7,068 nt of DNA from Limnohabitans sp. (GTDB taxonomy: Bacteria > Pseudomonadota > Gammaproteobacteria > Burkholderiales > Burkholderiaceae_C). The position numbers and the translations under genes were made by a program. The stretch is from the NCBI GenBank assembly GCA_009693225.1, contig SHXP01000122.1:1-7068 (forward strand). Direction: 5' to 3'. Under the pieces are notes generated by a model, which did no database searches, was not told the origin of the DNA, and saw only the letters and a list, made by a program, of their open reading frames with translations. Below, piece by piece: positions 1 through 6,082 of the stretch. How positions within the stretch are numbered: position 1 is the first letter of the stretch; every line of letters begins with the position of its first letter.

Positions 1-218
1 CTGGTATCAATCTGTGTGTTCTTCACACTGTCCAGCCGGGCATTGCCGCTACCGGGCAATTCCTTTTCGCCCAAGGCCAGAATATTCACACCCGTGATTT
101 CACAAATGGCCTTGTATATGGGGACCAGTGCATAGCCGAAGCCAAACATGCCAACCGCCACGACAGCAAGCTTTCTGAGCATGCGCTTATTGTCAATGCG
201 AAGATCGAAGTTGTTCAT
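1..218 (-). CDS. ctaG: Cytochrome c oxidase assembly protein CtaG/Cox11 (partial, N-terminal part)
   Basis: Only the first 72 codons are present; the gene continues beyond the left edge. Cox11/CtaG is a membrane-anchored periplasmic copper chaperone needed to build the CuB centre of oxidase subunit I. The N-terminus (MNNFDLRIDNKRML) is followed by one membrane segment at about residues 16-34, then the family signature GFGYALVPIYKAICEITGVN (about 26-45). The copper-binding CFCF motif lies further downstream and is not in the window. The start is the ATG at 216-218. It overlaps the TGA stop (218-220) of the preceding small ORF as TGATG, and there is no strong Shine-Dalgarno sequence, so translation is probably coupled to that ORF. 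The position after coxA is usual for Burkholderiales. I am confident of the family; the state of the missing C-terminal part is unknown. Confidence 0.93.
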   Translation of the reverse strand, partial: MNNFDLRIDNKRMLRKLAVVAVGMFGFGYALVPIYKAICEITGVNILALGEKELPGSGNARLDSVKNTQIDT

Positions 219-304
219 CAGATAAACGTGAATAAAGTAATCTTGACCACAATGCCCAGGAAAAACACGCTTACAACAGAGGCCAGAATCAGCCCCAGTC
301 GCAA
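218..304 (-). CDS. Small single-membrane-segment ORF, cytochrome oxidase small assembly protein-like, start disrupted
   Basis: Between coxA and ctaG lies a short frame ending in TGA at 218-220. Its readable part is LRLGLILASVVSVFFLGIVV followed by KITLFTFI, one hydrophobic membrane helix. Burkholderiales carry a protein of roughly 35-40 residues here, annotated as a cytochrome oxidase small assembly protein, and the helix resembles it from memory. The start is odd. The only ATG (328-330) reads Met-Thr-Pro and then hits TAA, in a different frame from the helix. Adding one base after that point would give a continuous 37-residue protein beginning MTPLREKNNLRLG. As the sequence stands, the only accepted start codon in frame is TTG at 302-304, giving 28 residues with a purine-rich AAGAG about 11 bases upstream. 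A run of seven A (309-315, minus strand) sits in the damaged part. Coordinates given are for the TTG version. Confidence 0.5.
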   Translation of the reverse strand: MRLGLILASVVSVFFLGIVVKITLFTFI

Positions 305-352
305 GTTATTTTTTTCTCTTAAGGCGTCATGGCAACAGCTTGAGACAACTGC

Positions 353-1981
353 TCAGGCAACAATTCGGGTGGCATCTTTGTTGAGCTTGGGCGGTGTTTC
401 AAATGTGTGGAAAGGTGCAGGTGAAGGCACTTCCCATTCCAAGCCTTCGGCAGCTTCCCAGGGGCGCTGAGGAGCAGGCTCGTCTTTGCCGCGCATGGTG
501 GGCAACACGATGAAGAAGAAGAACACCTGTGCAAAACCGAAGGCAAATGCGCCGACTGAAGCCAATGCATTGAAATCGGCAAATTGCATGGGGTAATCTG
601 CATAGCGGCGCGGCATGCCGGCCAGACCCAGGAAGTGCATCGGGAAGAATGTGACATTGAATGAAATCAGTGTCCACCAGAAGTGAATCTTTCCAAGGGT
701 TTCGTTGTACATGGTGCCTGTCCACTTCGGCGACCAGTAATAAAAACCGGCGAACATGGCAAACAACGAACCGGCCACCAGCACATAGTGGAAGTGAGCC
801 ACCACGTAATAACCATCCTGCAATTGCAGATCGATAGGTGCCATCGAAAGAATCAGGCCGGTGAACCCGCCCATGGTAAAGACGAAGATGAATCCGACCG
901 CGAACAGCATGGGGGTTTCAAATGTCATGGAACCGCGCCACATGGTGGCGATCCAGTTGAACACCTTAACGCCTGTGGGCACGGAAATCAACATGGTTGC
1001 ATACATGAAAAACAACTGACCGGTGACAGGCATGCCGGTGGTGTACATGTGGTGCGCCCAGACGATGAAAGACAGAATGGCAATCGACGAAGTGGCATAG
1101 ACCATGGAGGCGTAGCCGAACAGTTTTTTGCGTGAGAAGGCAGGCACGATCTGGCTGATGATGCCGAAGGCCGGCAGAATCATGATGTAAACCTCGGGGT
1201 GGCCGAAGAACCAGAAGATGTGCTGATACATGACCGGGTCACCGCCGCCGGCCGGGTTGAAGAAGGTGGTACCGAAATGACGGTCAGTCAGTGTCATGGT
1301 GATGGCGCCGGCCAGTACAGGCATGACAGCGATCAGCAGATAAGCAGTGATCAGCCAGGTCCAGACAAAGAGCGGCATCTTCATCAAGGTCATGCCGGGA
1401 GCGCGCATGTTCAAAATGGTCACGATGATGTTGATCGAGCCCATGATGGAACTGGCACCCAGAATGTGCAGCGCGAAAATAGCTGCATCCATGGACGGGC
1501 CCATTTGCAAGGTCAAGGGCGCATAAATGGTCCAACCGGCAGCAGGCGCGCCGCCGGGCATGAAGAAAGAACCGGCAAGCATCAAGGCGGCAGGAATCAT
1601 CAGCCAGAAACTGAAGTTGTTCATGCGGGCAAACGCCATGTCAGCCGCACCGATTTGCAGGGGCACCATCCAGTTCGCAAAACCGACAAACGCTGGCATG
1701 ATTGCACCGAACACCATGATCAGGCCGTGCATGGTGGTGAATTGATTGAACAATTCAGGATTGACAAGCTGCAGACCGGGTTGGAATAACTCGGCACGGA
1801 TCAGCAGGGCAAGAATACCGCCGATGATCAGCATGGTGAAGGCGAACAGCAAATACAGGGTGCCGATGTCCTTGTGGTTGGTGGCATACACCCAGCGTTT
1901 CCAGCCGTGTGGTGCTCCGTGATGGTCATCATGTCCGTGGTCAGATGCACCGTGGACGTGGGGATCAAGAGCTGCGCTCAT
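353..1981 (-). CDS. coxA: Cytochrome c oxidase subunit I (heme-copper oxidase, type A1)
   Basis: Catalytic subunit of the aa3/caa3 terminal oxidase in the cytoplasmic membrane. It reduces O2 to water and pumps protons. The protein is 542 residues, a normal length, with about twelve hydrophobic segments. Metal ligands are all visible: His85 (TTMHG, heme a), His261 with cross-linking Tyr265 (GHPEVY), the His310-His311 pair (CuB), and His396 and His398 (VVAHFHYV; heme a3 and heme a). Glu263 in HPEVY marks an A1-type enzyme. Asp114 with the Asn121-Asn122 pair fits the D proton channel, and Thr336/Lys339 (VPTGVKVF) the K channel. The N-terminus is rich in His (residues 8-25). The start at 1979-1981 is supported by AAGGAA (1987-1992) five bases upstream. 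The gene begins 25 bases after the end of the cytochrome c reading frame that follows coxB, so they are probably co-transcribed. It is equivalent to ctaD. Confidence 0.98.
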   Translation of the reverse strand: MSAALDPHVHGASDHGHDDHHGAPHGWKRWVYATNHKDIGTLYLLFAFTMLIIGGILALLIRAELFQPGLQLVNPELFNQFTTMHGLIMVFGAIMPAFVGFANWMVPLQIGAADMAFARMNNFSFWLMIPAALMLAGSFFMPGGAPAAGWTIYAPLTLQMGPSMDAAIFALHILGASSIMGSINIIVTILNMRAPGMTLMKMPLFVWTWLITAYLLIAVMPVLAGAITMTLTDRHFGTTFFNPAGGGDPVMYQHIFWFFGHPEVYIMILPAFGIISQIVPAFSRKKLFGYASMVYATSSIAILSFIVWAHHMYTTGMPVTGQLFFMYATMLISVPTGVKVFNWIATMWRGSMTFETPMLFAVGFIFVFTMGGFTGLILSMAPIDLQLQDGYYVVAHFHYVLVAGSLFAMFAGFYYWSPKWTGTMYNETLGKIHFWWTLISFNVTFFPMHFLGLAGMPRRYADYPMQFADFNALASVGAFAFGFAQVFFFFIVLPTMRGKDEPAPQRPWEAAEGLEWEVPSPAPFHTFETPPKLNKDATRIVA

Positions 1982-2006
1982 GTGGGTTCCTTAGATATCC
2001 GGGTAT

Positions 2007-2288
2007 TTATTGGCGGGCTGCGTGCACATCGGCAGGCTGGACCATCTGACCGGTTTTGTTTGACCAGTTGTTTTTGGTGAAACTGATCACCGCAGCGATT
2101 TCAGTATCGCTGAGTTGCTTCCAGGCGGGCATGACGATATTTTGACCATTAAGCAAAATCTTGATTTGCTTGGTGGCATCAGCATCAAGTACCACAGCGG
2201 CACCATCCAAAGGCTTGATAGGACCTGCGCCCTTGCCGCTGGCCTGGTGGCAGGCCTGGCAATTGGCGACATAAATTTTTTCGCCTTT
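2007..2288 (-). pseudogene. Cytochrome c domain of CoxB, cut off from subunit II by an in-frame TAA
   Basis: Immediately after the coxB stop codon the same frame stays open for 93 codons and then ends in TAA (2007-2009). It encodes a class I cytochrome c domain. KGEKIYVANCQACHQ carries the CXXCH heme motif (2247-2261), NIVMPAW contains the probable Met axial ligand (Met53 of this segment), and QLSDTEIAAVISF forms the C-terminal helix. The tail SNKTGQMVQPADVHAAR matches, from memory, the end of fused CoxB proteins of betaproteobacteria. No ATG, GTG or TTG occurs between the stop and CXXCH; the first such codon in frame is TTG at 2208-2210, after the heme motif. No signal peptide can be encoded either, so independent production of a periplasmic holocytochrome is implausible. 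It is either a recently stranded domain, a readthrough extension of CoxB (whole frame 2007-3167, 386 codons plus the final stop), or the product of a base error. Confidence 0.85.
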
Positions 2289-3167
2289 TTACGTCAGTTC
2301 AGCCAGCGTCCAGACTTTCGAGGGGTCATCCTGCTTGGCGGCCATTTTTTTGTTTTCAACGGCCACCCAGGCAGTGTATTCCTCAGCGGTCACAACCTTC
2401 ACATGGATGGGCATGTAGGCATGTTCTTTGCCGCACAGTTCCTGGCACTGGCCGTGGAAGTCGCCGGTTTTTTCAGCGCGAAACCAGGTGTCGCGGACAA
2501 AGCCGGGAATGGCATCCTGCTTGATGCCGAATGAATTCACTGCAAAAGAGTGGATCACGTCGTTAGAAGTGGTGATGATGCGGATTTTTCTCTTCACCGG
2601 GACAATCAGGGGATTGTCTACTTTCAACAAGTAATCGTCTATGGAAGCGGGCTTGCCCGAATTGGACATCTCGCGCTGTGCGTTATCTAGGGTGGATACA
2701 AAACCGATACCCTCGCCCTCGCCCTTAATGTAGTAGTAGCCCCATTTCCACTGGTAACCGGTGGCTTTGATGGTGAGATCGGCGTTAGAGGTGTCCTTGC
2801 TGGCAACCACAGCCTTGGTGGCAGGCAGTGCCATCAGAATCACGATCACAAAGGGAACAATGGTCCAGGCGATTTCCATTTTGACTGACTCGTGAAAATT
2901 GGCAGCCTTGTGACCTACTGATTTGCGGTGCTTCCAGATCGAATAGAACATGACACCGAAAACCGCCACAAAAATGATCGTGCAGATGATCATCATGAAC
3001 CAGTGCAGCCAGACTTGCTCTTCGGCGATCTTGGTCACAGGGGGGTGCAGATTGAGTTGCCTGACGGCGGGACCGCCCGGCAGATCATTGACAGCCCATG
3101 CGGCAGTTGTGCCATAGGCCGCGCTAGCCAAGAGGGCTGTTTCCAGTTTTTTGAGAATATGGTTCAT
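2289..3167 (-). CDS. coxB: Cytochrome c oxidase subunit II, CuA domain; ends before its cytochrome c tail
   Basis: Subunit II takes electrons from cytochrome c at the binuclear CuA centre and passes them to heme a in subunit I. The 292-residue product has a signal-like N-terminus (LKKLETALLASAAYGTTAAWA, about 5-25; cleavage likely near 24-26), two membrane helices (about 53-78 and 97-117), and a periplasmic cupredoxin domain. CuA ligands are complete: His206 (DVIHSF), Cys241, Glu243, Cys245, His249 and Met252 (CQELCGKEHAYMPI). The aromatic electron-entry patch is GYQWKWGYYY (137-146). The frame stops at TAA (2289-2291) right after DPSKVWTLAELT, where fused homologues continue into a cytochrome c domain; that domain follows here in the same frame. 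The CuA unit alone has the size of an ordinary aa3 subunit II and could function. The Shine-Dalgarno sequence before the ATG at 3165-3167 is weak. It is the first gene of the oxidase operon. Confidence 0.96.
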   Translation of the reverse strand: MNHILKKLETALLASAAYGTTAAWAVNDLPGGPAVRQLNLHPPVTKIAEEQVWLHWFMMIICTIIFVAVFGVMFYSIWKHRKSVGHKAANFHESVKMEIAWTIVPFVIVILMALPATKAVVASKDTSNADLTIKATGYQWKWGYYYIKGEGEGIGFVSTLDNAQREMSNSGKPASIDDYLLKVDNPLIVPVKRKIRIITTSNDVIHSFAVNSFGIKQDAIPGFVRDTWFRAEKTGDFHGQCQELCGKEHAYMPIHVKVVTAEEYTAWVAVENKKMAAKQDDPSKVWTLAELT

Positions 3168-3251
3168 TATGTTTATATAAATCGACGGGGCAATTCATAC
3201 GCTTAGCAACTAGATTGTAGCAACGGATAAACCCCTAAAACCGGACGTGAA

Positions 3252-3271
3252 TCTTGATTTTCTAATCAAGA
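3252..3271. repeat. Perfect 8-base inverted repeat in the coxB upstream region
   Basis: TCTTGATT and AATCAAGA are exact reverse complements separated by TTCT. The element lies in the 121-base gap between the methyltransferase gene and coxB, about 85-105 bases upstream of the coxB start and 17 bases beyond the methyltransferase stop. It is AT-rich and has no T run after it on the minus strand, so it is a poor intrinsic terminator. As a dyad it could be an operator of the oxidase operon. The halves resemble an FNR/ANR site (TTGAT...ATCAA), but the gap is six bases rather than four. The rest of the gap shows no convincing promoter; a TACAAT hexamer on the minus strand (rc of 3215-3220) lacks a good -35 partner. 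Confidence 0.5.
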
Positions 3272-3288
3272 AGGATTTCAGAAAATGG

Positions 3289-4230
3289 TCAGAGCCCACT
3301 TCTCGATTTTGCACCGTTTGTATTGTCTGCGGAAAGCATGATTTTCATTTCCTCAAGGCTGACCATGGTCTTTTCCCTGACCTGCGCAACCGGTGCTGCC
3401 TTGAAGGCATGACCGTAAATGATTTCAATGCTCAGGACCAGACGTCCTGCGTGCACCGGGCTAGCCAATTGACTTTCCATGGCCCGGGCCAGGGCGGCCC
3501 GCCAGGCACGGCCGCGCAGCGAGGCAAATCGCTGCGGATGCAAATTGCGGCCCCAGGCGCGCAAATCCTGTAAGGCCCGGACCGCCGTTTCATAGGTCAG
3601 CGTGATCCGCTCCATGTCCATCACAGGCTGGCCGAAACCGGCCTGCAAAAGCATGTCGCCCCAGTCGTGCATGTCGGTGAAATCATGGTGCGGGGCAGGC
3701 CATTGCCGGTCCAGATAAATCTCGCGCATCTCGCGCAGACTGTCCGGTCCGAGACAGGAGAACATGACAAAACCTTGCGGGCTCAAAGCCTGACACCAGT
3801 CTTTCATCAATTCCTCAGGCCTAGCGTGCTGATGCAACAGCATATTACTCCAAACCATGTCGGCCTTGCCATCAAGCTGATGCGTGTAAGACACCTGGGG
3901 TCTGTTCCAGAACCGCCACCAGGGTGCTTTGTGTGCTTGTTTGACCCATTGCAGATCTGCCGCATGCGGTTGCAGCAGGGTTGCCGCCGCCTCGGGGTAG
4001 ACCGACTGCACCAGCGCCAATGAGGCCAGCCCGCCGGTTCTGGGCTGCCAATCAACCCAGCTGGCCGGCGCCTGTCGTATCAATGGCAGACGCTGCGCCA
4101 TGCGCGCTGCCGCTTCATCCTGTAACCAGGCCTTGCCTGAGAGACTGGTTTTACGCGCGGCAAGTCCGGCAGCCCTCGCATCCAGCGGCGGCAATGCATC
4201 ACTGTTACCGGGTGAAGCGCTCACAGACAT
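3289..4230 (-). CDS. BioC-like SAM-dependent methyltransferase family protein
   Basis: A 313-residue protein related to the BioC group (malonyl-ACP O-methyltransferase, which primes pimelate synthesis for biotin). The diagnostic parts are ADMVWSNMLLHQH (about 123-135), LSPQGFVMFSCLGPDSLREM (149-168) and FTDMHDWGDMLLQAGFGQPV (184-203), which match BioC patterns such as LVWSN, FSTLGPDTL and the M-H/W-D-..L..AGF stretch. The N-terminal RMAQRLPLIRQAP (43-55) also fits. The SAM-binding motif I, normally D-x-G-C-G-x-G, appears as WVDWQPRTGG (58-67) and lacks the usual glycine spacing. Methyltransferase activity and a role in biotin synthesis are therefore uncertain. No bio genes are nearby. The start ATG (4228-4230) is chosen for full N-terminal length; AGGA lies 13 bases upstream, which is rather far. 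It is divergent from comF, with only 28 bases between starts. Confidence 0.8.
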   Translation of the reverse strand: MSVSASPGNSDALPPLDARAAGLAARKTSLSGKAWLQDEAAARMAQRLPLIRQAPASWVDWQPRTGGLASLALVQSVYPEAAATLLQPHAADLQWVKQAHKAPWWRFWNRPQVSYTHQLDGKADMVWSNMLLHQHARPEELMKDWCQALSPQGFVMFSCLGPDSLREMREIYLDRQWPAPHHDFTDMHDWGDMLLQAGFGQPVMDMERITLTYETAVRALQDLRAWGRNLHPQRFASLRGRAWRAALARAMESQLASPVHAGRLVLSIEIIYGHAFKAAPVAQVREKTMVSLEEMKIMLSADNTNGAKSRSGL

Positions 4231-4258
4231 TTGTTTGTTTGATTCCTATGGTGATGGC

Positions 4259-5005
4259 ATGTCCACCGTTCTCAGAGCATACCTAAGTCGGCCGCCCTTG
4301 ACGGCTGTTCAGCGGGGTCTGCAGGCATTTGCCCGGTCCGGCATATGCCGGACCTGTCACGTCTGGTGTGAAGAAGTGATCTGCGGTTCGTGCCTGCGCG
4401 GGTATCAAAAAACTCAAACGCGGTGCCGCCGCTGTGCATTGCCATGCGTCGATGACACCTGTGAAATATGCCGGTCCTCGCCGCCGCCATGGACAAACGC
4501 TGCGGCAGCCGTCAGCTACGCCGCGCCCTGGCGGGAAATGATCATCGACTACAAGTTCCGTGAGGACCCCGGCTTGCATCGCTTCTTCGCGGAGTTGCTC
4601 AAAGCAGATCCTGCCGTCCAGGCCATGCTCGCGGTTGCCGGTTTTGTATTGCCTGTACCTTTGGCCGCTGTGCGTTTGCGGCAGCGGGGCTTCAACCAGT
4701 CAGCCCTGCTCGCCAGGCATTTGGCACCGCAACGCATGAACGATCAGATCTTATGGCGCTTGCGCCAGACCGCGACCCATGCGGGGCTTGATCGCACGCA
4801 GCGCCAGCGCAATCTGCGGCATTCAATGGCGGTCAATCCGGCCATGTCACGGGCGTTACGCGGCAGCCGCGTGCTGTTGGTCGACGATGTGATGACCACC
4901 GGCAGTACCCTGACAGTGTGCGCTCAAACACTGCTTGACGCCGGCGTGGCAGAGGTCAGCTGCGTGGTCTTTGCCAGAGCGGCTGCGGATTCGGGTTCAC
5001 AATGA
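4259..5005 (+). CDS. comF: ComF family protein (zinc-finger plus phosphoribosyltransferase-like domain)
   Basis: A 248-residue ComF/GntX-type protein. In naturally competent bacteria ComF acts in the cytoplasm in uptake or processing of transforming DNA; elsewhere the role is poorly defined. The N-terminal part is a Cys-rich zinc-binding region with Cys at 30, 33, 42, 45, 56, 59, 63, 68 and 71, mostly as CXXC pairs. It is followed by the family stretch IDYKFRED (96-103), RQRGFNQS (141-148), and the PRPP-binding type I phosphoribosyltransferase loop VLLVDDVMTTGST (205-217). The frame is open far upstream to about 4100, but that part is antisense to the methyltransferase and unlike ComF. ATG at 4259 gives a normal length and has GGTGA four bases upstream. 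trmL follows after 21 bases on the same strand, so the two are probably co-transcribed. Confidence 0.93.
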   Translation: MSTVLRAYLSRPPLTAVQRGLQAFARSGICRTCHVWCEEVICGSCLRGYQKTQTRCRRCALPCVDDTCEICRSSPPPWTNAAAAVSYAAPWREMIIDYKFREDPGLHRFFAELLKADPAVQAMLAVAGFVLPVPLAAVRLRQRGFNQSALLARHLAPQRMNDQILWRLRQTATHAGLDRTQRQRNLRHSMAVNPAMSRALRGSRVLLVDDVMTTGSTLTVCAQTLLDAGVAEVSCVVFARAAADSGSQ

Positions 5006-5026
5006 TGGTTTATTTCAAGCTTGTAC

Positions 5027-5500
5027 ATGTTCAATATCGTTCTGGTTCAACCCGAGATTCCGCCCAATACCGGCAACATCATTCGTCTGGCTGCGAACAC
5101 CGGTTGCGCTTTGCATTTGATCGAACCGCTGGGCTTTTCGATGGACGACAAAAGCATGCGCAGAGCCGGTCTGGATTACCACGAATACGCCAGCGTCAAA
5201 CGCCATCCGAGCTGGGCACATTTCCTGCGCAGCGAACAGCCTCATACCCCGCGCAGTTTCGGTCTTAGCACACACGGGACGAAGTCCGTGCATGAGGCCT
5301 GTTTTGCCGCCGGTGACTGGCTGGTCTTCGGGTCTGAAACGCGGGGATTGGCGGCTGAACTCAAAGAAAACTTCCGCCCAGATCGCTTGCTGCGCCTGCC
5401 GATGCTGCCCGGACAGCGCAGCCTAAATTTGTCCAATGCCGTGGCCGTAGTGGTTTACGAGGCATGGCGCCAGCAAGGCTTTGCCATGCCGCCGCCCTGA
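5027..5500 (+). CDS. trmL: tRNA (cytidine(34)-2'-O)-methyltransferase TrmL (SPOUT family)
   Basis: TrmL methylates the 2'-hydroxyl of the wobble nucleotide (C34/U34) of tRNA-Leu isoacceptors using SAM. The 157-residue protein is a minimal SPOUT enzyme. Motif 1 is PEIPPNTGNIIRLAANTG (9-26), motif 2 is LVFGSETRGL (99-108), and motif 3 is RSLNLSNAVAVVVYEAWRQ (131-149), which forms the trefoil knot and SAM site. Asn17, Arg20, Glu104, Ser132, Asn134 and Asn137 are in the expected places. ATG at 5027 gives the standard N-terminus MFNIVLVQPEIPPNTGN; a TTG two codons upstream is possible but unnecessary. The ribosome binding site is weak, which fits translation coupled to comF. The stop codon is only 8 bases from the stop of the convergent maoC-type gene. 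Length is that of the family and nothing is missing. Confidence 0.96.
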   Translation: MFNIVLVQPEIPPNTGNIIRLAANTGCALHLIEPLGFSMDDKSMRRAGLDYHEYASVKRHPSWAHFLRSEQPHTPRSFGLSTHGTKSVHEACFAAGDWLVFGSETRGLAAELKENFRPDRLLRLPMLPGQRSLNLSNAVAVVVYEAWRQQGFAMPPP

Positions 5501-5513
5501 GGCCTGACTCAGG
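5496..5513. terminator. Short GC hairpin over the converging stop codons of trmL and the MaoC gene
   Basis: CCTGAG (5496-5501) and CTCAGG (5508-5513) can pair around a six-base loop. The hairpin covers both stop codons, and the two coding regions are only 8 bases apart. Neither strand has a T run after the stem, so an intrinsic terminator is not demonstrated. It may only slow or mark transcript ends of the convergent genes. Confidence 0.3.
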
Positions 5514-5967
5514 CGTAGTGGCGCACCACGGATTCGGCCACGCACACCGGCTTGTCGCTGCCCTCGCGCTCCACCGTGACCTTCCAGGTCATTTGTATGC
5601 CTGCCGGCTTTATGTTTTCGCAGGCCAGCAGATGCAGGTGACCGCGCAATCGGCTGTCAACCGGCACCGGCGAGGTAAACCGCACCTTATTCAAACCGTA
5701 ATTGATACCCATGCAGGTCTGCGCATTGGAATAGGCTGACTCGAAAAAATTCGGCAGCAGCGACAGCGTCAGAAAGCCATGGGCGATCGTGGTGCCGAAC
5801 GGGCCGGCGGCCGCCTTTTCCTTGTCGATATGTACCCACTGGTGGTCGTTGGTCGCGTCGGCAAACAAGTCGATCTGGCTTTGTGTCACGGTAGTCCAGT
5901 CGCTGATCGCCACATCCTGACCGACACAGGCTTTGACCTCTTCAAACGTCTTGAAATGTTTTTTCAT
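5509..5967 (-). CDS. MaoC family dehydratase ((R)-specific enoyl-CoA hydratase-like, hot-dog fold)
   Basis: A 152-residue single hot-dog domain protein. MaoC/PhaJ-type enzymes add water to trans-2-enoyl-CoA to give (R)-3-hydroxyacyl-CoA, linking fatty acid breakdown with polyhydroxyalkanoate or other acyl-CoA routes. The hydratase motif is ADATNDHQWVHIDKEKAAAG (36-55); Asp41 and His46 correspond to the catalytic Asp and His of the family. It is followed by GTTIAHGFLTLSLLP (58-72), the conserved glycine-rich loop and central helix. ATG at 5965-5967 (MKKHFKTFEE) is preferred: it has GGGTG five bases upstream, while the ATG four codons earlier (5977-5979) has AGGA only one base away. The true substrate cannot be read from the sequence. 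It is divergent from the reductase gene at 6083. A thiolase gene lies nearby but is separated by fpr and a terminator, so a shared pathway is only a guess. Confidence 0.92.
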   Translation of the reverse strand: MKKHFKTFEEVKACVGQDVAISDWTTVTQSQIDLFADATNDHQWVHIDKEKAAAGPFGTTIAHGFLTLSLLPNFFESAYSNAQTCMGINYGLNKVRFTSPVPVDSRLRGHLHLLACENIKPAGIQMTWKVTVEREGSDKPVCVAESVVRHYA

Positions 5968-5979
5968 GATGGCACCCAT

Positions 5980-6082
5980 TCCTGCTTTGCAAACCGATTT
6001 AAAAAAAGGGACGGCACCTCCGGCTCATGCTGCGCATACCGTCAACTAAAATCTGCGTTTTTACTTTTCACCAGACCCGTCC
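5980..6082. promoter_or_regulatory. Divergent intergenic region between the MaoC gene and fpr
   Basis: These 103 bases must carry the promoters for both divergent genes. On the plus strand TAAAAT (6047-6052) is a plausible -10 for fpr, about 30 bases before the ATG, but no good -35 is visible 16-18 bases upstream. On the minus strand GACGG (rc of 6039-6043) could pair at long range with CCGTC (rc of 6010-6014), followed by two more C and seven T (rc of 6001-6007). This looks somewhat like a terminator or attenuator ahead of the MaoC gene, but the stem is only five pairs with a 24-base loop. No strong Shine-Dalgarno precedes fpr. Confidence 0.35.

Noticed and set aside
683..1789. Long plus-strand open frames opposite coxA (683-1135 and 1199-1789)
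   Set aside because: They lie wholly antisense to the unmistakable coxA, encode low-complexity His/Gly/Arg-rich products with no recognisable domain, and have no ribosome binding site of note.
2007..2210. Independent small protein starting at the TTG at 2208-2210
   Set aside because: It would begin after the CXXCH motif and lack a signal peptide, so it could not bind heme c; it is better seen as part of the interrupted CoxB frame.
2289..2291. TAA read as a special amino acid (selenocysteine or pyrrolysine type recoding)
   Set aside because: Those systems use UGA or UAG, not UAA, no recoding element is evident, and the position is a linker with no catalytic residue in the family.
2115..2534. 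Plus-strand open frame opposite the CoxB cytochrome c and CuA regions
   Set aside because: It is antisense to the clear coxB frame and shows no family motif. It does not explain the in-frame stop.
3253..3270. FNR/ANR binding site upstream of coxB
   Set aside because: The consensus needs four bases between TTGAT and ATCAA; here there are six, so the dyad is reported without naming a regulator.
4100..4258. Longer N-terminus for ComF reaching back to 4100
   Set aside because: The extra 53 residues overlap the methyltransferase on the opposite strand and do not resemble ComF; ATG at 4259 gives the normal family length.
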